Shown one piece after another: positions 1-7,700 of a DNA stretch of 7,771 nt. Each line of letters begins with the position of its first letter. The stretch's first letter is position 1. The stretch comes from an uncultured beta proteobacterium (GTDB lineage Bacteria; Pseudomonadota; Gammaproteobacteria; Burkholderiales; Burkholderiaceae), in the NCBI GenBank assembly GCA_903835865.1, contig CAILON010000317.1:1-7771 (forward strand), in the 5' to 3' direction. The translations under genes were made by a program, and so were the position numbers. The notes beneath the pieces are model-generated. The model was not told where the DNA came from. It made no database searches and was given only the letters and a program-made list of their open reading frames with translations.

Positions 1-1014
1 AGTACCTTTGAACTCCTCATAAATGAGATCGTCCATGCGGCTACCCGTTTCAATCAGGGCAGTAGCAATGATGGTCAAAGAACCACCTTCTTCAATATTA
101 CGTGCTGCACCGAAGAAGCGTTTTGGGCGTTGCAAGGCATTTGCATCCACACCACCAGAAAGTACTTTTCCTGATGAAGGAATAACGGTGTTGTATGCAC
201 GTGCAAGGCGGGTAATGGAGTCAAGCAAGATGATCACATCTTTACCCATCTCTACTAAGCGTTTTGCTTTTTCAATCACCATCTCGGCCACTTGAACGTG
301 ACGTACTGCTGGCTCATCAAAAGTCGAGGCAACGACTTCACCGCGAACGGAGCGCTGCATTTCAGTGACTTCCTCAGGACGTTCATCAACTAGAAGAACA
401 ATCAAGATTGCATCAGGATTATTGGCGGCGATTGCATGAGCAATGTGCTGCATCATGACGGTCTTACCGGACTTCGGTGAGGACACAATCAAACCCCGTT
501 GGCCAAAGCCAATTGGAGAGATCATGTCGATGATGCGGCCGGTTAAGTTTTCTTCTGCCTTGATATCACGCTCAAGTGAGATCACGCGATTAGGGTGCAA
601 TGGCGTTAAGTTCTCGAACATGATGCGGTTCTTCAGGGCTTCTGGAGCCAAACCGTTGATCTTGTCTACTTTGACTAAAGCAAAATAACGCTCACCATCT
701 TTTGGTGTACGTACTTCACCTTCTACGCTATCGCCAGTATGTAAGTTAAAGCGACGAATTTGCGCAGGAGAAATATAGATGTCATCTGGGGAAGCCATGT
801 AAGAGGCTTCAGGAGAACGTAAGAAGCCAAAGCCATCAGGCAATACCTCTAAGGTGCCGTCACCAAAAACCATTTCACCGGCCTTGGCACGTTTCTTCAG
901 AATGGCAAACATCAATTCTTGTTTGCGCATCCGTTGGGTATTTTCAATCTCCAAGCTAGCTGCCATTTCAAGCAGAGCGGATACGTGGAGGACTTTGAGT
1001 TCAGTTAATTGCAT
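1..1014 (-). CDS. rho: Transcription termination factor Rho (C-terminus beyond window start)
   Basis: Rho is a hexameric RNA-dependent ATPase that binds C-rich nascent RNA and pulls it out of transcribing RNA polymerase. The frame is open from ATG at 1014 down to position 1, giving 338 codons. E. coli Rho has 419 residues, so about 80 are missing, including the arginine finger. Numbering matches E. coli where checked. The N-terminal helical domain begins MQLTELK. The cold-shock-like RNA-binding domain has GFGFLR with F62 and F64, followed by SPAQIRRF. The P-loop is PKSGKT (P180-T185, with K181 and K184). The DERPEE segment contains E211, and D265 lies in LLDSITR. The Q-loop region SGGVDANAL is intact. 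The start follows a weak GAGAA ribosome site four bases upstream. trxA lies upstream on the same strand behind a terminator. I see no frameshift. Identification is essentially certain. Confidence 0.98.
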   Translation of the reverse strand, partial: MQLTELKVLHVSALLEMAASLEIENTQRMRKQELMFAILKKRAKAGEMVFGDGTLEVLPDGFGFLRSPEASYMASPDDIYISPAQIRRFNLHTGDSVEGEVRTPKDGERYFALVKVDKINGLAPEALKNRIMFENLTPLHPNRVISLERDIKAEENLTGRIIDMISPIGFGQRGLIVSSPKSGKTVMMQHIAHAIAANNPDAILIVLLVDERPEEVTEMQRSVRGEVVASTFDEPAVRHVQVAEMVIEKAKRLVEMGKDVIILLDSITRLARAYNTVIPSSGKVLSGGVDANALQRPKRFFGAARNIEEGGSLTIIATALIETGSRMDDLIYEEFKGT

Positions 1015-1067
1015 GTGGTTCTCGGGTGTTAATTAAAGGGGGATGATTAATGTGTTTTGAGGTATGG

Positions 1068-1090
1068 CTGCCCTGATGAGAATCAGGCAG
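1068..1090 (-). promoter_or_regulatory. Hairpin in the rho 5' leader
   Basis: An inverted repeat has arms 1068-1077 and 1082-1090 around a four-base loop (1078-1081). It forms nine base pairs with one bulged base at 1071. No U-tract follows on the rho-sense strand, so it is not a simple intrinsic terminator. It sits about 50 bases upstream of the rho start, inside the expected leader. It could be a pause or attenuation element, or an mRNA-stabilising stem. The repeat is seen directly; its function is inferred. Confidence 0.5.
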
Positions 1091-1150
1091 ATATGGACAA
1101 ACAGAATTGTGGAGTTTTGCTAAAAGAAGGGGGAGGTAAGTTGCTGAAAA
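1091..1150 (-). promoter_or_regulatory. C-rich, G-poor rut-like stretch in the rho leader
   Basis: Read as rho-sense RNA, these 60 bases contain 19 C and only 4 G, with many pyrimidine-C pairs and a run of five C in a pyrimidine-rich block. This C-over-G bias is the usual mark of a Rho utilisation site. E. coli rho is known to be autoregulated by Rho-dependent attenuation in its leader, so the position fits. The composition is counted from the sequence; the regulatory role is inference. Confidence 0.45.
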
Positions 1151-1175
1151 TCGGAGCACTGATAAGTGCGTTTGG

Positions 1176-1206
1176 ATAATACTACACCATAAATTGGGCC
1201 ATACAA
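1176..1206 (-). promoter_or_regulatory. Tentative rho promoter
   Basis: On the minus strand, TTGTAT (1206-1201) could be a -35. It is followed by TAGTAT (1184-1179, 16-base spacer) or TATTAT (1181-1176, 19-base spacer) as a -10. Neither pairing is a strong consensus. A promoter is expected here because a strong terminator lies just upstream and rho must still be transcribed. The predicted start would fall near 1169, next to a small perfect inverted repeat (1156-1160 with 1165-1169) that could be a 5' stem or an operator. Confidence 0.3.
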
Positions 1207-1220
1207 GCGTTTAAGGCGGT

Positions 1221-1253
1221 AAAAACCACAGGCTCAGCTAGTGAACCTGTGGT
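1221..1253 (-). terminator. Intrinsic terminator of trxA
   Basis: On the minus strand, a 12-base-pair stem (1253-1242 paired with 1236-1225, one G-U wobble) closes a five-base loop CTAGC and is followed directly by five T (1225-1221, overlapping the stem base). The core arms are CCACAGG and CCTGTGG. It starts 10 bases after the trxA stop codon, the expected place for a terminator. It separates most trxA transcription from rho. Confidence 0.9.
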
Positions 1254-1263
1254 GTAAGACTAT

Positions 1264-1590
1264 TTACAGATGACTATCAATAAAAGCAGTCAACTGAGAT
1301 TTAGCCAAAGCGCCTACTTTTTGAGCGGCAACAGTGCCGTTCTTAAAGAGGATTAGCGTAGGAATGCCACGAATATTGAACTGGGCAGGAACGCCTTGGT
1401 TCTCATCCACATTCATTTTGGCAATCTGTATTTTGTCGCCATATTCACCGGAAAGCTCTTCCAGGATTGGGCCAATCATTTTGCAAGGACCACACCATTC
1501 AGCCCAAAAGTCGAGCAAAACAGGTTTATCGGATTTGAGGACGTCTTGTTCGAAAGAGGCGTCAGTTACATATTTAATGCCGGCACTCAT
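1264..1590 (-). CDS. trxA: Thioredoxin 1
   Basis: Thioredoxin is a cytoplasmic protein-disulfide reductase. It is recharged by thioredoxin reductase and serves ribonucleotide reductase, PAPS reductase and oxidised proteins. The 108-residue product has the usual length and fold order. The active site is WCGPC with C33 and C36. The buried acid is D27 in LLDFWAEW, P41 lies in the helix after the active site, and the cis-proline is P77 in RGIPTL. There is no signal peptide. The ATG at 1590 is preceded by AAGGA (1601-1597) with six bases of spacing, which supports this start. The stop is followed within about 10 bases by an intrinsic terminator, so the gene is probably monocistronic. rho lies downstream on the same strand, an arrangement also found in E. 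coli. The gene is complete with no anomalies. Confidence 0.98.
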   Translation of the reverse strand: MSAGIKYVTDASFEQDVLKSDKPVLLDFWAEWCGPCKMIGPILEELSGEYGDKIQIAKMNVDENQGVPAQFNIRGIPTLILFKNGTVAAQKVGALAKSQLTAFIDSHL

Positions 1591-1710
1591 GAAAATTCCT
1601 TATTTAGACTTATTTAGTTATGGCGTTACAACGCTTATATTAGCAATAAGCGAAAGATTGTGCCGAAAATTCAAAATAAGCCCTAAAACGAGAGTTCACC
1701 AAAGTCAGTA
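1591..1710. promoter_or_regulatory. Divergent promoter region between trxA and the addB-addA operon
   Basis: This 120-base AT-rich spacer must hold the promoters of both trxA (minus) and the nuclease/helicase operon (plus). Weak -10-like hexamers overlap in the middle: TATAAG on the minus strand (1639-1634) and TATATT on the plus strand (1636-1641, with a poor TTTAGT -35 at 1613-1618). Two short inverted repeats occupy the same spot: GCGTT/AACGC (1623-1627 with 1630-1634) and CGCTTAT/ATAAGCG (1632-1638 with 1646-1652). Exact promoter assignment is uncertain. Confidence 0.4.
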
Positions 1711-4701
1711 ATGTCAGAAGCATTTCCCACTATTTCCAAGCAAGAGCACCCGTATTCATGGGCTGTTGCACCCAATGCCGACGTATTAAGAGTCTTGGCC
1801 GATGGAATTTGGAATTGTGCAGTGCAAACCAATCAACGCCCCTTAGTGGTGCTTAGTACGGCAGGGCCACTTATTGGTCTAAGGGCAATGCTCGAAGAGA
1901 CGCGACCAAAAAATCTACCCGATCAGATAGCTTTCTTGCCGCAAGTCATCAGCTTTACGGATTGGCTAGAGGCTGCGCCAAACGCCTGGAAGTTTCCAAA
2001 AAAGCAATCGGACTTAGAGCGTTGGATCTCAGTCTATGTCAATTTACGCAAGCATCCCAAATTGAAAACTTGGTTTAAAGCCGAGAGTGATGCCGGAGCA
2101 TGGGGTTTAGCAAAATCGGTAATTGATGCGTGTGACATTTTGTCTGAAGCGATTGCCCCTCAACTGGGGGATCGGTTAAATCATTTAATGGATGGCAATG
2201 ATCTTGACTCTGAAGGGTTGATGAAAAAATTGCAAGAGATGCTGGACAAAACAATTGCACAAGCTTATCCAGAGCTCGCAAGAAAAGTAGTGGATCAAGA
2301 ATCAGAAGTCTTGCTCACTTTTTGGCGTTATCTCAGTGGAGCAGGTGATGCGGTGTTTCGCAAGCGATACGCCATGGCATCCCATTTAAGTACAGCTCAA
2401 GCCAATCAAGGCGCACCAAGACCCTTGATTTGGGTGCAGACTGCAGACCCTAAGCCAATTGATCATGAGGTCATTGGCAAGTATTTAATAGACTATGCGC
2501 AATATGCCCCGGTCATTGAGGCGACATTAAATTGGCAAACAGTTTCGTTATGGTCCGAGGCGCTTATAGGAGAGAGCGCTACAGGTGAGCTGATGGAATT
2601 AAGTGAAGACCAATCAGCACAACTACAGAGCAATATTAAAGAGGCTCATTACCAAGACTGGCGATTAGTTTCAGCAAGAAGTTTTGAAGAGTTGGCCTGG
2701 GCAGCCACTAAGGCTGTCGAAACACATTTGATTGCAGGTAAAAAGAATATTGCTTTAGTGGCTCAAGATCGTTTAGCCGCCAGAAGAGTCAGAGCTTTAT
2801 TAACGCGCTTGGGCCCAGCGTTGAATATTCGCGATGAAACTGGATGGAAGCTGGACACCACTAGGGCAGCTGCGGCACTGAGTAGTTGGTTAGAGCTGAT
2901 CCGCGCACCTAAGGAGGGGCCAAGCGCTAATACGCTATTGGAGTTTTTGCAAAACCCATATCTCAATATTTCCGGCTGCATTCAAAAGCCTCCAGAAGTT
3001 TGCAATGGCTTGGTAGTGCAATTAGAAGATATCTTAATTGCTAGTCAAGCCAAGTCTGGTTGGGAAACCTTTTACATGGCGGTTGAGCGCGCTAATGCAT
3101 ATGCCGTCAATAATGACAGCGCCCCTAATGAGGCCTTATTAAAGTTGCTGCAATTTGTCAGAGAGCGTCACTATGCTTGGCAAGCGATGGATCTGAGCTG
3201 CTCTAGTGCCTACGCCTTATTGCAAAAGAACTTGCAGGATATGGGGATGTCACAGGCTTTAGAGAAAGATTCTGCTGGTAAACAATTATTAGAGGTGATT
3301 AAAACCTTTGATTTAAGTGCAAGCCATTACCAGGCTGTCAACATGCACTTACCCGAATGGATCAGTCTGATTAAAAGTGTGATGGAAGAGTCCTCCTTTG
3401 AGGAGCTTGGAAAAGAGGCGCAAGCAATCCTAAGTATCTTGCCATTGAGTTCAACGAGATTAAGAATATTTGATGCAGTGGTGATGGTAGGGTGTGATGA
3501 GCAGCAGCTCCCGGCATTTTCTGAACCACCCCTATTTTTCTCGGATGCGTTAAATCGTTTGCTAAAGGCATCTACTATTACAGCCCAATACGTTCAGCAA
3601 GCAAGAGATTTCTCGCAGTTATTGGCTTCGCGTTCAATGGTGGATTTACTTTGGCAAAGTAAGAGCAAGAGTGGGGAGCCGCTGAGGCCCTCTGCATGGA
3701 TACAGCGATTGCAAATGCAATTGCCCCAGTGGAAGACGGTGGTTTATCAGCCTGAAATGCATGAAGGTAAATCTAAACCGCTCACGATGGCCAAAACATC
3801 CCTGGATCGGGATTTACCGATGCCCATATCGATGAGTCCAAGTGCCTATAAGGCGCTGAGAGATTGTCCTTATAAATACTATGTACGTAGTTTGTTGGGC
3901 TTGCGTGAGGCAAAGGAATTTGATGATGGGTTTGATGCGTCATTAGCGGGGCAAACGCTGCATGCACTCCTGCGTAATTTTTATCAAGCGCTTAAGACAG
4001 AAGAGCAAAAAGCAGATTCACGCATTGCAGATGATCTAAGTCAGCGCCGCCTTTGGATGGAGCAACAGCTATCGAGTATTTCCGAAAAAGAATTCAAGCG
4101 CTTGATTGAGGGTGATAGCAGAGTATTGGGCACATTACGTGATTGGCAAAAGCAAATCCCCAGCTTTGTAGATTGGCAGATTCAAAGAGAAGCTGAGGGA
4201 TGGCGCTATCACAATGCTGAACATAAGGTGGGATTCAATCTTCACTTTGCGGATGCGGATGGAGTAGATCGAGTCATTCTTATCGAGGGGCGCGCCGATC
4301 GTTTTGATATCAACCTCAATGGCGAGCAGCCGGCAGAAGTGATTGATTACAAAAATCAGCCGATGACAAAGATAAAAAAACGCGCTGAACATCTTTTGGA
4401 TGATCCGCAGTTACTCATGTATGCCCGTGCTGTTAATGAGAATCCAGCGAGCGCCCATCTCCAAGGGCATGCGGTGAAACAGGCCCGCTGGGTTTCCCTT
4501 AAGACAGACCTTAAAAAAGATAACAAGCTTCTCAGATCGCTAGAGGTCGAAGACGTTTCAGAATTAATGCCCGCTTTCTCAAAGCAACTAGTTGAAGATA
4601 TGCAAAATCTTTGGTCCGGCAAGGAGTTACAAGCGTTTGCCCCGGATGGGGTATGCCAATACTGTGAGGCAAGAGGTATTTGCAGAAAGGGGATGTGGTG
4701 A
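1711..4701 (+). CDS. addB: AddB-like PD-(D/E)XK nuclease subunit of a double-strand-break repair helicase-nuclease
   Basis: The 996-residue protein resembles the AddB-like DNA repair family of proteobacteria. Residues 1 to about 690 match the helicase-like part, including a segment with MVGCDEQQLP (592-601), but I find no Walker A motif, so this half is probably a non-ATPase scaffold. Residues about 700-996 form a RecB-type nuclease: H751 in GQTLHALL, D863 in EGRADRFD, D879 and K881 in VIDYKN, and Q900/Y904 in QLLMY. C719 plus C982, C985 and C991 (C-x2-C-x5-C) match the Fe-S cluster that staples the AddB nuclease domain. ATG 1711 is the only ATG start after an in-frame stop at 1684. Its ribosome site is weak (AAAG, six bases upstream). 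The stop overlaps the next gene, the expected AddA partner. The family call is firm; using the name addB for this diverged branch is less so. Confidence 0.88.
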   Translation: MSEAFPTISKQEHPYSWAVAPNADVLRVLADGIWNCAVQTNQRPLVVLSTAGPLIGLRAMLEETRPKNLPDQIAFLPQVISFTDWLEAAPNAWKFPKKQSDLERWISVYVNLRKHPKLKTWFKAESDAGAWGLAKSVIDACDILSEAIAPQLGDRLNHLMDGNDLDSEGLMKKLQEMLDKTIAQAYPELARKVVDQESEVLLTFWRYLSGAGDAVFRKRYAMASHLSTAQANQGAPRPLIWVQTADPKPIDHEVIGKYLIDYAQYAPVIEATLNWQTVSLWSEALIGESATGELMELSEDQSAQLQSNIKEAHYQDWRLVSARSFEELAWAATKAVETHLIAGKKNIALVAQDRLAARRVRALLTRLGPALNIRDETGWKLDTTRAAAALSSWLELIRAPKEGPSANTLLEFLQNPYLNISGCIQKPPEVCNGLVVQLEDILIASQAKSGWETFYMAVERANAYAVNNDSAPNEALLKLLQFVRERHYAWQAMDLSCSSAYALLQKNLQDMGMSQALEKDSAGKQLLEVIKTFDLSASHYQAVNMHLPEWISLIKSVMEESSFEELGKEAQAILSILPLSSTRLRIFDAVVMVGCDEQQLPAFSEPPLFFSDALNRLLKASTITAQYVQQARDFSQLLASRSMVDLLWQSKSKSGEPLRPSAWIQRLQMQLPQWKTVVYQPEMHEGKSKPLTMAKTSLDRDLPMPISMSPSAYKALRDCPYKYYVRSLLGLREAKEFDDGFDASLAGQTLHALLRNFYQALKTEEQKADSRIADDLSQRRLWMEQQLSSISEKEFKRLIEGDSRVLGTLRDWQKQIPSFVDWQIQREAEGWRYHNAEHKVGFNLHFADADGVDRVILIEGRADRFDINLNGEQPAEVIDYKNQPMTKIKKRAEHLLDDPQLLMYARAVNENPASAHLQGHAVKQARWVSLKTDLKKDNKLLRSLEVEDVSELMPAFSKQLVEDMQNLWSGKELQAFAPDGVCQYCEARGICRKGMW
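4687..4700 (+). promoter_or_regulatory. Ribosome binding site and GTG start of the addA-like gene
   Basis: AAGGGG (4687-4692) lies five bases before GTG 4698-4700, inside the last codons of addB. Two in-frame GTG codons are adjacent (4695 and 4698); the second has the better spacing and overlaps the addB stop. The nearby ATG at 4717 is out of frame. The next in-frame ATG, at 4800, lies beyond the Walker A motif. GTG is therefore the required start, and the overlap suggests translational coupling. Confidence 0.75.
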
Positions 4702-7700
4702 AAAAGGAGTTTGATAATGCCATCGCCTGCGATCCCCATCGCTCAGTCATTGTTTCTGCGTGTGCGGGTAGCGGCAAAACCTGGTTACTGGTTGCCCGCA
4801 TGATTCGCCTCTTACTTGCCGGGGCTAAACCGCAAGAAATTTTGGCGCTCACCTTTACTCGCAAAGCCGCGCAAGAAATGCGAGATCGACTTTATGGCTT
4901 GCTAGAGCAATTCTCAGTTATGGATGATGATGAGCTTCGTAAAGAATTGAGTAAAAGAGGGCTTGACGCTAGCGAGGCAAATGCATTGTTGCCCCAAGCC
5001 AAGTTGCTCTATGCCAAGGTGCTATCTAACCCGCAGTCAATCGTGATCGACACTTTTCATGGTTGGTTTGGAAGATTGCTCAACGCTGCACCTATCTCTG
5101 CTGATGTTCAGCCTGGCTTTAGTCTGCGCGAGGATAGTAAGAGGCTCCTAGAGGAGTGCTTGGATGATTGGTGGGGCGATCTGCCATTAGATCTAAAAGA
5201 GCACTATGACATTCTCTTAAATCAGTTGGGCGCTAGCAATACTCAAAAATTCTTAATGGGTAACTATGGCCTGATGAAGCAACGTGGAGCCTGGACCTTT
5301 TTTGTCGATGCTTGCAAAGCAAAAGGCATTACGCCTATTGAACACTTCAGACAGTTTTTACCAAGATGGGAACTGGAAAATCCATTGCTAAGCATGTGGA
5401 ACGCACCCACGGCGAGAGCTGACTTTGAGTTTCTGATCCGCTGTTTTGCACACAGCAGTACGCAGGAGACAGATTTATTGCCTCGTCTAGTGACTACTCT
5501 TAAGTGCATGCAGCGTGGTGGCGATGTGATGGAGGCAGCCTCCACTTTGCAGTTGGTATTCTTAAATGGGGATGGTGAGTCTCGGGCAAATAACAATAAA
5601 GCCCTAGGGGCCGTGAAGACCTACCTTAAGAGCGAGGGCTTGAGTCATTTAGAGCAAGATCATATTGCTTATAAGCAAGCATGGGCAGAGGTTTTTATTG
5701 AGTATTTAGCATGGCAAGCTGAAAGAGATATTGAAGCCTTAAATCGAGCCTGGTTTGCAATGAGCAGCCGCATGCTGGATCACGCTGCCGCGGCTAAAGA
5801 AGCGATGCGAGTGCGAGATTTTGATGATCTAGAAATTGGTGTGAGTAAGTTGATGGCTAGCTCTGCTAATGCAGCTTATTTACAAGCCCGACTTGATGCT
5901 AAATATAAGCACATCTTAATTGATGAGTTTCAAGATACCAATCCATTGCAGTGGCAAATTTTGCGCTCATGGCTTGAGGGGTATGGTCAAGATGGGAATA
6001 AGCCTAGCGTTTTCATTGTTGGTGACCCAAAACAATCCATTTATCGTTTCCGTAGAGCAGATCCACGCTTATTTGCTAGCGCAAAAGAATTCTTGAAAAC
6101 CCAAATGCAGGCAGAAGATCTCCATCAAGATACAACTCGTCGCAATGCCCCTAATATTAATTCTGCGGTGAACGCTACTTTTACCCGGTCGCAATTGCCG
6201 CCAACGTATGAGTTCAACGAACAAGAGACGTTATGGAAAGCTTTGAAAGAGGGTTTGCCTGATGAGCTCTATTCAAAAGAGGGTGAAGTCGGTTTATTAC
6301 CGCTGGTTCCTTATGTGAAAGAGGAGTTACTGCCGCGAGTTGGCAATGCTTTCGATGAGGCAATTACCGATATCAATCATACGGTTGCCGCTACACAACG
6401 TTATGTGGAAGGTCAGGAGATTAGTAAACTCATTCACCATGTCATGGCCTCGCGCCAAGTCATGGATGAGCAGGATGGGCGCATGATCTGGCGCCAGGCA
6501 AGGGAGAGCGACTTTCTATTACTAGTCAAGCGCCGAAAATATTTACCGCAGTTTGAAAGGGCTTTGCGTGAGGCTGAGCTTGCATATGACAGCTCGAGAC
6601 TAGGTGGCTTGCTAAATACTTTAGAGATTGATGATTTGATCGCTCTGTTGACCGTATTGCTGTCACCACGTCATGATTTGCCTTTGGCGCAGGTGCTCAG
6701 AAGCCCAATGTTTAGTTTTACAGATCAGCAAATGCAAGGTCTGAGTATTACTAAGGCAGCCAATCAATATCAGTCGTGGTGGGATGCTTTGCATGATAGT
6801 CAAGATGCGTCAGCTCAAAAGGCAGCGCGCTTTCTAGAGCATTGGCGTGTTTTAGGAGAGCGCTTGCCTGTACATGACCTGCTTGATCAGATTTATCAAG
6901 AGAGTAATTTGCGTTTTTGCTATGCAAGCAGTGCTCAGCCCTTAGCGCGTGCGCAAGTAGTCGCGAATTTAGATGCATTTTTAGAATTGTCCTTAAATCA
7001 AGATGGCGGACGCTATCCAAGCCTGAGTCGATTTATTGCAGAAATCAATGCGATGCGTCGTGGCGATGATGATGAAACTCCAGATGAGGGTGATGTGGAG
7101 ATTGAGGCTGAGACGGGGCTTACTGAGCTCGATGAAGATAGTGAAATGTCAGAGGAGGATCGACACAAGCGCGTCCGCCTGATGACCATTCATGGAGCAA
7201 AGGGTCTGGAGTCGCCCTTTGTCATTATTTTGGATGCAAATCATACGGTTGGCAGTACTGATCATTCAGGAGTTCTTTTGGAGTGGTCACCTAGCGATTC
7301 GAGTCCATCCCATTTATCGATGTATACCAAGGCAAGCTTAACTACACCCCGCACTCATATTCGGGATGACGAAGAGTTAATTAGTCAAAATGAAAACTGG
7401 AATTTACTTTATGTTGCTATGACCCGCGCTAAACAAGGTCTGTGGATCAGTGGAGTAGCAAAAGAGCCCAGCGTCAATAATCCAGTTGGTCTTGATCAAA
7501 AATCTTGGTATGCAAGAGCTCAGTTGGGCGAATTACCTATTGTTGAGATTCCCGATGGAATTGTGAGTGGCAAAGCGAAAGGGCGGAGTATTGCCACGAG
7601 TAGTGATCAAGCGCAAGACGCTTTTAGTATTGAAGATTTTCAGATTTCCTGGGACCAGGCGCACCTTAGTCACCAACAGCAGCTTCAAGACATTGAGAGC

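Noticed and set aside
23..1036. Plus-strand open frames of 60-90 codons (for example 23-295, 443-688 and 854-1036).
   Set aside because: They lie antisense to rho, whose reading frame is unambiguous along its visible length. Their products show no recognisable family.
1334..1711. Plus-strand frames of 125 and 73 codons antisense to trxA and extending through the divergent spacer.
   Set aside because: They are shadows of trxA. The longer one ends at the start of addB, with no ribosome site or recognisable domain.
2911..2919. Strong Shine-Dalgarno-like AAGGAGGGG inside addB.
   Set aside because: No suitable start codon follows at normal spacing, and the bases encode ordinary addB residues (KEG).
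4703..4719. AAGGAG followed by ATG at 4717 as an alternative addA start.
   Set aside because: The ATG is out of frame with the helicase. The in-frame GTG at 4698 is needed to include the Walker A motif with a normal N-terminus.
4356..4864. Minus-strand frames of 127 and 110 codons across the addB-addA junction.
   Set aside because: Both genes on the plus strand have well-placed catalytic motifs here. The antisense products are low-complexity shadows.
5264..7020. Minus-strand frames of 110 and 89 codons (5264-5596 and 6751-7020).
   Set aside because: They lie inside the continuous addA-like frame and look like chance openings.
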